Shown here piece after piece: positions 1-6,148 of a DNA stretch of 11,280 bases. Source of the stretch: Methanomicrobiales archaeon (GTDB lineage Archaea; Halobacteriota; Methanomicrobia; Methanomicrobiales; Methanospirillaceae). Numbering within the stretch: the stretch's first letter is position 1; each line of letters opens with the position of its first letter. The stretch covers positions 1-11,280 of the forward strand of contig JAAEES010000018.1 in NCBI GenBank assembly GCA_013415575.1, written 5' to 3'. The notes beneath the pieces are model-generated. The model searched no databases. It was not told the DNA's origin and was given only the letters and a program-made list of their open reading frames with translations. The position numbers and the translations under genes are program-made.

Positions 1-617
1 CCGACAGCGACATTGTTGTAGACCATGGTACCCGGATCAGACGTCTTCGTGATGAAGCGCTCGCCCATCTGGGTGTTCATGTTGGCAACCTTCAGGTTCA
101 CGGAGCTGCCGGTCTCGACCACGTTGCAGAACGAGGGCATCTCGCCGTCGCTTGCGAACGGACAGATCAGTGCCTGGTCAAACTTGCCATACCGCTCTCC
201 GGCACCATCGAGCATCATGTAGTCGGTACTGACGACCGAGGATGCATCAATGCCGAGGTAGGTGATCTGCTTGACGGCCTGGACGTTGTACTGGCCGAGC
301 AGCTTGTTGCCCGTGCTTACATCGAGGTCCTTGTCATAGGAGATGTACCCGTACTCAGAGTTCTGTGTGTCCTCCGTATAGACGGTGGTATAATACGTAA
401 AGTGCTCTGCGTTCGGGATGTCCCCCAGGTCATCACCATCAGAGTTCATGACCGTCAATACAACATTGGATGCAGCATTGAAGTTGCCTGCCCCAATGAC
501 AGTCGTTGACGTTGAGAGTCCCTGAGTCTCCAGGACTGCGATGGCGCCCGGGTCTGCCATTGCCATGCCGACCACAAGAAGGGCCAGGGCAATAACCAAA
601 ATTCCGAGTTTCTTCAT
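1..617 (-). CDS. Secreted paralogous protein, copy 1 (3' end outside window)
   Basis: This is the first visible member of a tandem family; the C-terminal 70 or so residues lie beyond the left edge. The start ATG (617) follows a strong GGAGG site and encodes a Sec-type signal peptide (MKK, then a hydrophobic run, cut probably after AMA before DPG). About 205 residues are visible. They follow copies 2-4 closely: QGLSTSTTVIGAGNFN near residue 33, the YTEDTQNSEYGYISYDKDL block, GQYNVQAVKQITYLGIDASS, and a Cys pair (ICPF...SFC) followed by NVVETGSS. It differs most from the other copies just before and between the two cysteines (GERYGKFDQAL, then PFASDGEMPSF). No transmembrane segment other than the signal peptide is visible, so the product is probably exported and soluble or surface-attached. 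The function is unknown and I recognise no domain. Confidence 0.85.
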   Translation of the reverse strand, partial: MKKLGILVIALALLVVGMAMADPGAIAVLETQGLSTSTTVIGAGNFNAASNVVLTVMNSDGDDLGDIPNAEHFTYYTTVYTEDTQNSEYGYISYDKDLDVSTGNKLLGQYNVQAVKQITYLGIDASSVVSTDYMMLDGAGERYGKFDQALICPFASDGEMPSFCNVVETGSSVNLKVANMNTQMGERFITKTSDPGTMVYNNVAV

Positions 618-637
618 AAATATCCTCCTACATTTCA

Positions 638-693
638 TGCTGATACTCTCAGCATCACTTCATTTTTTGTGATGAGAATTTATAAAGTTTCCG
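638..693 (-). promoter_or_regulatory. Promoter and 5' leader hairpin of copy 1
   Basis: On the minus strand CGGAAAC then TTTATAAA (693-679) reads as a BRE plus TATA box. About 28 nt from the TATA centre lies the inverted repeat TGCTGAGAGTATCAGCA (654-638; 6-bp stem, 5-nt loop), so transcription should start within a few bases of the stem. Twenty nt separate the repeat from the ATG and contain GGAGG. The hairpin is seen in the sequence; the start site is inferred from normal archaeal TATA spacing. Confidence 0.7.
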
Positions 694-780
694 TTCTTTT
701 TCCGGTGGTGAGCCATATTTCAGCGTATTTCAGGAAATACAGGACCGGTACAAGAGTTATGAAACGATTTTCAACAACAA

Positions 781-823
781 TAAAAAGAAAAGATCCGGGA
801 ATGTTCCCGGGTCTGTTCCAGAC
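781..823 (-). terminator. Double-hairpin terminator of copy 2
   Basis: Just after the stop codon the minus strand has GTCTGGAACAGAC (5-bp stem, loop GAA; 823-811), directly followed by CCGGGAACATTCCCGG (7-bp stem, 810-795) and then a T-rich run (792-782). A GC-rich stem with a trailing T-tract fits termination; in archaea the T-tract alone may be enough. Compared with copies 3 and 4 the outer pair of the second stem is lost (CCGG instead of CCCGGG on one arm). Confidence 0.7.
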
Positions 824-829
824 GCTCGC

Positions 830-1660
830 TTATCCGAGCTTTGAGGTGTAGCTCATGGACTTTGCGAAGGACGTGATGTCACCGGCGAATGAGGTGGAGT
901 CCTTGAACGTCATCGTCTCAGCGAGGTCACCAGCGTCAATGCCATTCCGGCGCCCAGTACCATCCTGTCCGCCTTCCTTGATGCTGCCCTGGATGAAGGC
1001 AGAGACGGAGCCCTTGGACGGGACATCAGCGGCGTAGGAACCGACAGCGACATTGTTGTAGATCTGGACACCCGGGTCAGACGTCTTTGTGATGAAGCGC
1101 TCGCCCATCTGGGTGTTCATGTTGGCGACCTTGAGATTTGCGCTGCTGCCGGTCTCGACCACGTTGCAGAACGCAGGGGCATCGCTGGGAGATCCGAACG
1201 GACAGATCATCAGACCCGCGACGGTCCCGTAATCGGCTCCGGCACCATCGAGCATCATGTAATCGGTGGTGAGGATCGAAGATGCATCAATGCCGAGATA
1301 GGTGATCTGCTTGACGGCCTGGACGTTGTACTGGCCGAGCAGCTTGTTGCCCGTGCTTACATCGAGGTCCTTGTCATAGGAGATGTACCCGTACTCAGAG
1401 TTCTGCGTGTCCTCAGTGTAGACGGTGGTGTAGTACGTAAAGTCATTGACATTCGGGATGTCCCCTAGGTCATTCTCACCATCTGAATTCATGGTAGTCA
1501 ATACAACACTGGATGCCTGATTGAAGTTCCCTGCCCCAATGACGGTCGTGGACACTGAAAGTCCCTGAACCTCATTGACTGCGATGGCACCTGGATCTGC
1601 CATTGCCATGCCGACCACGAAAAGGGCCAGAGCAATGACTACTATTCCGAGTTTCTTCAT
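830..1660 (-). CDS. Secreted paralogous protein, copy 2
   Basis: A 276-aa member of the tandem family. I take the ATG at 1660, which gives MKKLG plus a hydrophobic signal peptide ending AMA/DPG. The frame stays open to 1771, but that extension would translate through the promoter and leader hairpin and has no counterpart in the other copies. The leader has GGAAG rather than GGAGG, so its ribosome binding site is slightly weaker. The N-terminal module covers about residues 22-150. The C-terminal module begins at the Cys pair (ICPF...AFC, 11 residues between) and includes NVVETGSSANLKV, PSKGSVSAFIQGS and the ending TSFAGDITSFAKSMSYTSKLG. It has one extra residue (DGENDLGD) relative to copies 3 and 4. 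The two cysteines are the only ones in the mature protein, which suggests a disulfide. Function unknown; an exported surface or extracellular role is inferred from the signal peptide alone. Confidence 0.88.
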   Translation of the reverse strand: MKKLGIVVIALALFVVGMAMADPGAIAVNEVQGLSVSTTVIGAGNFNQASSVVLTTMNSDGENDLGDIPNVNDFTYYTTVYTEDTQNSEYGYISYDKDLDVSTGNKLLGQYNVQAVKQITYLGIDASSILTTDYMMLDGAGADYGTVAGLMICPFGSPSDAPAFCNVVETGSSANLKVANMNTQMGERFITKTSDPGVQIYNNVAVGSYAADVPSKGSVSAFIQGSIKEGGQDGTGRRNGIDAGDLAETMTFKDSTSFAGDITSFAKSMSYTSKLG

Positions 1661-1680
1661 GAATATCTTCCTACATATCA

Positions 1681-1736
1681 TGCTGATACTCTCAGCATCC
1701 CTTCTATTTTCGTAGCTCAAATTTATTAACTTTCCG
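1681..1736 (-). promoter_or_regulatory. Promoter and 5' leader hairpin of copy 2
   Basis: The minus strand reads CGGAAAG then TTAATAAA (1736-1722), a BRE/TATA pair nearly the same as that of copy 1. The identical 17-nt repeat TGCTGAGAGTATCAGCA (1697-1681) begins about 28 nt from the TATA centre and ends 20 nt before the ATG. The sequence between TATA and hairpin differs from the other copies while the hairpin is unchanged, which points to selection on the hairpin. Confidence 0.7.
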
Positions 1737-1831
1737 TTCTTTTTTCTTGAATTTAAGCCGGAATTCAGCATAATAGAAAAATACAGAACGTATGGTGGGT
1801 GAATAGCGAGCGGATGATTTCAGAACTTGCA

Positions 1832-1876
1832 GAAAAAAAGAAAGATCCCGGGAATGTTCCCGGGTCTGTTCCAGAC
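1832..1876 (-). terminator. Double-hairpin terminator of copy 3
   Basis: After the stop codon the minus strand carries GTCTGGAACAGAC (1876-1864), then CCCGGGAACATTCCCGGG (1864-1847; perfect 8-bp stem, 2-nt loop), then a T-rich run (1843-1833). This is the most complete version of the array's repeated terminator. The two hairpins abut, sharing one base, and could stack. Confidence 0.75.
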
Positions 1877-1882
1877 GCTCGC

Positions 1883-2710
1883 TTATCCGAACTTCGAGGT
1901 GTAGCTCATGGACTTGCCGAAGGACGTGATGTCACCGGCGAATGAGGTGGTGTCCTTGAACGTCATCGTCTCGGCGAGGGCATCAGCGGCAATTCCATCC
2001 CGGCGCCCATCACCCGCAGGTCCGCCTTCCTTGATGCTGCCCTGGATGAAGGCAGAGACGGAGCCCTTGGACGGGACATCAGCGGCATAGGAACCGACGC
2101 CTACATTGTTGTAGACCTGGACACCCGGGTCAGACGACTTCATGATGAAGCGCTCGCCCATCTGGGTGTTCATGTTGGCGACCTTCAGGTTCACGGAGCT
2201 GCCGGTCTCGACCACGTTGCAGAACGCAGGGGCATCGCTGGCAGATCCGAACGGACAGATCATCTGATCCCCAATGGTCCCGTAATCGGCTCCGGCACCA
2301 TCGAGCATCATGTAGTCGGTGCTGACTACCGAAGATGCATCAATGCCGAGGTAGGTGATCTGCTTGACAGCCTGGACGTTGTACTGGCCGAGCAGCTTGT
2401 TGCCCGTGCTTACATCGAGGTCCTTGTCGTAGGAGAGGTACCCATACTCAGAGTTCTGGGTGTCCTCGGTATAGACGGTCGTGTAGTACGTGAAGTTAGA
2501 GACATTCGGGATGTCTCCCAGATCATTACCATCTGAATTCAGGGTAGTCAGTACAACATTGGATGCAGAATTGAAGTTACCTGCCCCAATGACGGTCGTT
2601 GACGTTGAGAGTCCCTGAGTCTCAAGGACTGCGATGGCGCCTGGGTCTGCCATTGCCATGCCGCCCACGAGAAGGGCCAGGGCAATGACCAAGATTCCGA
2701 GTTTTTTCAT
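1883..2710 (-). CDS. Secreted paralogous protein, copy 3
   Basis: A 275-aa family member with a start ATG preceded by GGAGG and a signal peptide ending GGMAMA before DPG. Layout matches copies 2 and 4: N-terminal module, Cys pair at residues 152 and 164, PSKGSVSAFIQGSIKEGG near 213-230, a charged variable stretch (GDGRRDG), and an ending with TSFAGDITSFGKSMSYTSKFG. Sequence sharing is mosaic. It agrees with copy 1 at ETQGLSTSTT, SSVVSTDYM and GSSVNLKV, but with copy 4 at GYLSYDKDL, GDQMICPFG, KSSDPG and GIAADALAETMTF. It has its own promoter and terminator, so it is probably transcribed alone. No enzymatic motif is visible and the function is unknown. Confidence 0.9.
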   Translation of the reverse strand: MKKLGILVIALALLVGGMAMADPGAIAVLETQGLSTSTTVIGAGNFNSASNVVLTTLNSDGNDLGDIPNVSNFTYYTTVYTEDTQNSEYGYLSYDKDLDVSTGNKLLGQYNVQAVKQITYLGIDASSVVSTDYMMLDGAGADYGTIGDQMICPFGSASDAPAFCNVVETGSSVNLKVANMNTQMGERFIMKSSDPGVQVYNNVGVGSYAADVPSKGSVSAFIQGSIKEGGPAGDGRRDGIAADALAETMTFKDTTSFAGDITSFGKSMSYTSKFG

Positions 2711-2729
2711 AAATATCCTCCAACATGCA

Positions 2730-2780
2730 TGCTGATACTCTCAGCACCACCCTTTGTTGAGGAAAATACATTAAAAAAAG
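2730..2780 (-). promoter_or_regulatory. Promoter and 5' leader hairpin of copy 3
   Basis: TGCTGAGAGTATCAGCA (2746-2730) ends 19 nt before the ATG, with GGAGG in between. The best TATA candidate is the T-rich TTTTTTTAA at 2779-2771, centred about 29 nt upstream of the stem. It is a weaker TATA match than those of copies 1 and 2, and no CGGAAA BRE is present. Confidence 0.6.
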
Positions 2781-2968
2781 AAATGATACAGTTTGTTGGA
2801 TCATCATACTTCCCGGTTCAAGGATATATCGTGAGGATAATCTCACTGTGCCGCTCCTGTGAATCTGGCATGAAATGACGTAAGTCCGTTTGGTTTCCTG
2901 AGTTCCTCTTCCCCTCCAGAAATGAAAAAAGAGGAAATTGCCAAATCACCGCTTTTCAGTTCGAAATT

Positions 2969-3016
2969 TAAAAAAAAGAAATATCCCGGGAATGTTCCCG
3001 GGTGTTGTTCCAGACG
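2969..3016 (-). terminator. Terminator of copy 4, first hairpin damaged
   Basis: CCCGGGAACATTCCCGGG (3002-2985) is intact with its 8-bp stem and is followed by a T-rich run (2979-2969). The preceding small hairpin is broken: GTCTG GAA is followed by CAACAC rather than CAGAC (3015-3003). Keeping the GC-rich stem and T-tract while losing the first hairpin suggests the second is the working part. Confidence 0.7.
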
Positions 3017-3021
3017 CTCGC

Positions 3022-3849
3022 TTATCCGAGCTTCGAGGTGTAGCTCATGGACTTTGCGAAGGACGTGATGTCACCGGCGAATGAGGTGGAGTCCTTGAAC
3101 GTCATCGTCTCGGCGAGGGCATCAGCGGCAATTCCATCCCGGCGCCCATCACCCGCCTGTCCGCCTTCCTTGATGCTGCCCTGGATGAAGGCAGAGACGG
3201 AACCCTTGGACGGGACATCAGCGGCATAAGAACCGACAGCGACATTGTTGTAGATCTGGACACCCGGGTCAGACGACTTCGTGATGAAGCGCTCGCCCAT
3301 CTGGGTGTTCATGTTGGCGACCTTGAGATTTGCGCTGCTGCCGGTCTCGACCACGTTGCAGAACGCTGGAGCGTCGCTTTCAGATCCGAACGGACAGATC
3401 ATCTGATCCCCAACGGTCCCGTAATCGGCTCCGGCACCATCGAGCATCATGTAATCGGTGGTAAGGATCGAGGATGCATCGATGCCGAGGTAGGTGATCT
3501 GCTTGACAGCCTGGACGTTGTACTGGCCGAGCAGCCTGTTCCCGGTAGTAACGTCAAGGTCCTTGTCATAGGAGAGATACCCATACTCAGAGTTCTGCGT
3601 GTCCTCGGTGTAGACGGTGGTGTAGTACGTAAAGTCATTGACATTCGGGATGTCTCCCAGATCATCACCATCTGAATTCATGGTAGTCAATACAACACTG
3701 GATGCCTGATTGAAGTTCCCGACCCCAATGACGGTCGTGGATACTGAAAGTCCCTGGACTTCATTGACCGCGATGGCGCCTGGGTCTGCCATTGCCATGC
3801 CAGTCCCGAAAAGGACCAGGGCAATGACCAAGATTCCGAGTTTCTTCAT
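3022..3849 (-). CDS. Secreted paralogous protein, copy 4
   Basis: A 275-aa family member; its ATG is preceded by GGAGG and its signal peptide ends TGMAMA before DPG. It shares NEVQGLSVSTT, NQASSVVLTTMNSDG, SSILTTDYM and the TSKLG ending with copy 2. It is unique at DVTTGNRLL, where copies 1-3 have DVSTGNKLL. Cysteines are at residues 152 and 164 with 11 residues between (PFGSESDAPAF), and PSKGSVSAF starts at residue 213. Residues 22-149 form the N-terminal module and about 150-275 the C-terminal module, a boundary supported by the half-length copy 6. Many Ser, Thr and Gly residues and short hydrophobic strands suggest a beta-rich fold, which is inference. Function unknown. Confidence 0.9.
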   Translation of the reverse strand: MKKLGILVIALVLFGTGMAMADPGAIAVNEVQGLSVSTTVIGVGNFNQASSVVLTTMNSDGDDLGDIPNVNDFTYYTTVYTEDTQNSEYGYLSYDKDLDVTTGNRLLGQYNVQAVKQITYLGIDASSILTTDYMMLDGAGADYGTVGDQMICPFGSESDAPAFCNVVETGSSANLKVANMNTQMGERFITKSSDPGVQIYNNVAVGSYAADVPSKGSVSAFIQGSIKEGGQAGDGRRDGIAADALAETMTFKDSTSFAGDITSFAKSMSYTSKLG

Positions 3850-3868
3850 GAATTTCCTCCAACATGCA

Positions 3869-3921
3869 TGCTGATACTCTCAGCACCACACCTTGACTGG
3901 GAGAAATATTCTTTTAAAAAA
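3869..3921 (-). promoter_or_regulatory. Promoter and 5' leader hairpin of copy 4
   Basis: TGCTGAGAGTATCAGCA (3885-3869) ends 19 nt before the ATG. A TATA-like TTTTAAAA (3919-3912) is centred about 30 nt upstream of the stem. Placement matches copies 1-3, although the promoter sequence itself differs. Confidence 0.65.
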
Positions 3922-4190
3922 CGATGATCATGGTGGTTCTTTGACCGAACGTTCCCATACAATACTATAACCCGGGAGTTTAACACGTCAGGCATCTTGT
4001 TGAGCCATTGCTGAGGCCGAATGGTTCTTTGATGGTATCAGATATATCAGGCCCCGATGTTCTTTAAGCCCCTTCGGATGAAGGAGATATATTGAATTGA
4101 CCTCGGGAAAGCATGTTCCCAGACATAGGCAGGAGGAAAACCATTGAAGTATCCGTGTTGGATTTATTTCCATTGGTGCATCACGAGATA

Positions 4191-4466
4191 TCAGAATGAT
4201 ACAGAGGATTGACCCGAAACGGAAATCAAACCCCCCCCATCTTTCGGATCTGGATGGACGATAAATGATGCGTGTCCGGGTTTCCAGAGATCCGCCCGTA
4301 TTCCGGTTGTGTATATCCCGGAGGTATCTTCTGCAGGGGGGTTAAGAATCCTTACGTGAATTGATGGCCTGAGATAAGCGGTTGCCGCATTACCCGTCAC
4401 ATCCAAGTGCTGGAGCGGGATTGAATAAAAAAAGAAAACGGGATTACCCCGTTCACATCTGGTTCC
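4191..4466 (-). other. Orphan open frame downstream of copy 5, possible gene remnant
   Basis: A minus-strand frame stays open for about 90 codons after copy 5 and stops at 4191. Its third-position pattern looks coding in the last 60 codons (for example HVRILNPPAEDTSGIY and GIRADLWKPGHASFIVHP). No ATG with a ribosome binding site opens it; a GTG at 4400 is the only start candidate I see, giving 69 aa. The frame crosses the terminator of copy 5 at its upstream end. It also contains the C8 run (read as GGG Gly codons). It may be the tail of a surface-protein gene truncated by rearrangement, or chance. I do not recognise the family. Confidence 0.2.
4425..4453 (-). terminator. Terminator of copy 5
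   Basis: The minus strand reads AACGGGGTAATCCCGTT (6-bp stem, 5-nt loop; 4453-4437) followed by TTCTTTTTTT. The design matches the terminators of copies 2-4, but stem and loop sequences are unrelated, so this element evolved or was acquired separately. Confidence 0.7.
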
Positions 4467-4467
4467 T

Positions 4468-5262
4468 TCACACGCCGAATGCGGAATCGAAATGCATCTG
4501 TTTGTCGAAGAGGGTGATCTCTCCCATAATTTCAGTGCGATCCTTGAATGAGGAATCCTCGGCGAGGGCGTCCGGGGATCCTTCCTTGATTGTTCCCTGG
4601 ATAAAGGCCATGACCGAACCCTTTGAGGGGACTCCCGGGGCATACTCTGTGACCAGAATATGGTAATTCGTCTCCACCGGAGAGTCACCGGTCTTGGTAA
4701 TGAACCGGTTATTCGCAGTAGTGGCAACATTGGCGACACTCAGGGTAAATGTGCTGCCTGTTTCAACCGTGTTGCAGAACGCCCCAATGGTATCGTCGCT
4801 GCCAACAAACGGACAGATCATCCGGCCTGCTGCAGACTGTGAGGTGCCCGATCCACTCGTCATGAGGTATTCAGACGAATAGATTGAACCGGCGTCGATG
4901 CCCAGGTAGGTGATCTGCCGTGTGGATTCGATGTTGTATTGCCCTTGAAGCTGATTTGCTGTGCTGGCATCAAAGCTCTTGTCATAGGAGATATAGCCAA
5001 TCCCGGCACTATGGGTATCTTCGGTATACACACTTTGATACACAACGGATGAAGCCCTGAGAGGCGGCATATCACTCAAGGATGTACCAGCGGCACTGCT
5101 GATAACGACCTCGCTCTCATGATCAAAATTGCCAACTCCAATCACCGTAGTCTGAATGGAGAGTCCCTGAACCTCTGTTTGCTGAGAAACTCCAGGATCT
5201 GCCAGCGCAAATCCGCACAGGAATACACTTATTCCGATGATAACTGATAGTGCTTTTTTCAT
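4468..5262 (-). CDS. Diverged secreted paralogous protein, copy 5
   Basis: A 264-aa member clearly related to copies 1-4 but much diverged. I start it at the ATG at 5262; an in-frame GTG at 5280 would place the GGAGGT ribosome binding site inside the gene. The signal peptide (MKKALSVIIG..., ending GFALA) precedes DPG. Conserved blocks are EVQGLSIQTTVIGVGNF, SVYTEDTHSAGIGYISYDKS, GQYNIESTRQITYLGIDA, the Cys pair ICPF...AFC (residues 150 and 163, 12 residues between instead of 11), NTVETGS and VPSKGSVMAFIQGTIKEG. The C-terminus (FKDRTEIMGEITLFDKQMHF) is weakly conserved and the charged RRDG stretch is shortened. The signal-peptide Cys does not sit in a convincing lipobox. Conserved blocks between this copy and copies 2-4 mark what the family needs; function unknown. 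Confidence 0.88.
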   Translation of the reverse strand: MKKALSVIIGISVFLCGFALADPGVSQQTEVQGLSIQTTVIGVGNFDHESEVVISSAAGTSLSDMPPLRASSVVYQSVYTEDTHSAGIGYISYDKSFDASTANQLQGQYNIESTRQITYLGIDAGSIYSSEYLMTSGSGTSQSAAGRMICPFVGSDDTIGAFCNTVETGSTFTLSVANVATTANNRFITKTGDSPVETNYHILVTEYAPGVPSKGSVMAFIQGTIKEGSPDALAEDSSFKDRTEIMGEITLFDKQMHFDSAFGV

Positions 5263-5281
5263 CTGACCTCCTTCTGTCACT

Positions 5282-5335
5282 CTTGATACTCAAGCAGCAT
5301 CTAGAGAATATCTGGGAGAGATTGAAATAAAATCC
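5282..5335 (-). promoter_or_regulatory. Promoter and altered 5' leader hairpin of copy 5
   Basis: The minus strand has CTTGAGTATCAAG (5294-5282; 5-bp stem, loop GTA) ending 19 nt before the ATG, the same place as the TGCTGAGAGTATCAGCA element of copies 1-4. The central GAGTATCA is kept, while the flanking arms differ on both sides and still pair. A weak T/A-rich TATA candidate, TTTTATTTC, lies at 5332-5324. Confidence 0.6.
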
Positions 5336-5570
5336 TTCCCGTTAATTGAGTGATCGGAAATTACATACCATTCGTCACAGGAATAAGGTTATAAACGGGC
5401 ATTTAAAGCATTCCAGGAAAAGTTGAATTATAAGGTAACGAGCAACGGTGCACATCGCCTCATACCTGCATTTTGATGGAATCTACGAATCAGTTATCCA
5501 TGAACGCATGTTATGAAACTTCAAAGAAGATATTCCCGTGAAATAATGTTTACTATCGTCGAAAAGGATC

Positions 5571-5592
5571 CGAAAAAAAAATTATCCCTGGG
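5571..5592 (-). terminator. T-tract terminator of copy 6
   Basis: Shortly after the stop codon the minus strand runs into nine consecutive T residues (5581-5573). The preceding GGCCCAGGGATAA can form only a poor stem, so this looks like an archaeal T-tract terminator without a strong hairpin. Confidence 0.5.
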
Positions 5593-5596
5593 CCAA

Positions 5597-6109
5597 TCAG
5601 GCAAAAGCAGATTTATAGCTCATAAATTTGCTAAACGATATAATATCCCCGCTCATCGAAGAAAAATCATAAAACTCTGAAGTCTGGAAGAGGCCCGTTG
5701 ACATATCATTGTTTGTGGTGAATGCGTCCAGGGTATCCAGCTTTCCGGTAAAGGTTGTGGAGGAAAGCGCAGGTTTCGTCCCGAAACTGGTGATATCATA
5801 CCCTCCCTCCATAGTTGTGCCCTTGATGAATGCAGACACCGAGCCCTTCGAGGGGATGCCCTCGCTATAGGAGCTTATCTGGACATTGTTAAAAATTTCC
5901 ACACCCCCATCCGCACTACCTATAAAGCGATTGCCAAGCGAGGAACTGAAAGATGCAACATTCAGATCCGTGGTGCTGCTCGTCTCAAGTGTATTGGAAA
6001 AGGACGGGAACAATATATCACTAGAGAAAGGATATGCTGATACCGTCGGGACTGATGCCACTATCAGGCATCCCATACAGATCGCGAGGAGTATATTCTT
6101 AATTTTCAT
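5597..6109 (-). CDS. Half-length secreted paralogue, copy 6 (C-terminal module only)
   Basis: A 170-aa protein: signal peptide MKIKNILLAICMGCL... ending VSA (residue 25), then a mature part beginning YPFSSD. That start aligns without gaps to the Cys-pair region of copies 2-4 (PF at 27-28, P35, F37, N39, ET at 42-43), with Tyr26 and Ser38 where the others have Cys. NRFIG, FNNV, SSY, IPSKGSVSAFIKGT (86-99) and MEGG follow in register. After about 40 unmatched residues it ends FYDFSSMSGDIISFSKFMSYKSAFA, matching the common C-terminus. It is a domain-level deletion with an intact frame and a good GAGGG ribosome binding site, so I do not call it a pseudogene. The usual leader hairpin is absent. 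Function unknown. Confidence 0.82.
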   Translation of the reverse strand: MKIKNILLAICMGCLIVASVPTVSAYPFSSDILFPSFSNTLETSSTTDLNVASFSSSLGNRFIGSADGGVEIFNNVQISSYSEGIPSKGSVSAFIKGTTMEGGYDITSFGTKPALSSTTFTGKLDTLDAFTTNNDMSTGLFQTSEFYDFSSMSGDIISFSKFMSYKSAFA

Positions 6110-6148
6110 AGCAAACCCTCAGTTTTGATTCATTTGTTTTTGCGATCC

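Larger units (their letters stand above)
2711..3021. other. Intergenic region between copies 3 and 4
   Basis: This 311-nt gap holds the leader and promoter of copy 3 at its left end and the terminator of copy 4 at its right end. The A/T-rich stretch of about 190 nt between them shows no convincing gene, RNA or repeat. Confidence 0.6.
3850..4467. other. Long intergenic region between copies 4 and 5
   Basis: This is the largest gap (618 nt). The left end is the leader and promoter of copy 4 and the right end the terminator of copy 5. Between them lie a small inverted repeat CCTTCGGATGAAGG (4071-4084), an 8-base C run (4231-4238), a 6-base G run (4336-4341) and a minus-strand open frame described separately. 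No convincing complete gene is visible. Confidence 0.5.
5263..5596. other. Intergenic region between copies 5 and 6
   Basis: This 334-nt gap holds the leader hairpin and promoter of copy 5 (5263-5335) and the T-tract after copy 6 (5573-5581). The A/T-rich sequence of about 235 nt between them shows no gene, RNA or repeat that I can support. Confidence 0.6.

Noticed and set aside
1661..1771. N-terminal extension of copy 2 by 37 codons
   Set aside because: It would translate through the TATA box and the leader hairpin, lacks a ribosome binding site, and no other copy has it. The signal peptide starts at 1660.
855..3229. Similar 60-codon plus-strand frames opposite the 3' ends of copies 2, 3 and 4 (855-1037, 1908-2090, 3047-3229)
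   Set aside because: They are similar only because the minus-strand genes are; they have no ribosome binding site or own promoter and are antisense shadows.
638..3885. Recurring 17-nt repeats considered as a CRISPR-like array or mobile-element ends
   Set aside because: They are about 1 kb apart, always at the same place before a gene, with no spacers, no target-site duplications and no transposase; they are leader elements.
4071..4084. Inverted repeat CCTTCGGATGAAGG as a small RNA or terminator
   Set aside because: Short stem with no T-tract on either strand and no gene ending next to it.
3988..4173. 61-codon minus-strand frame in the gap between copies 4 and 5
   Set aside because: No ribosome binding site, no recognisable motif and an uneven composition; probably chance.
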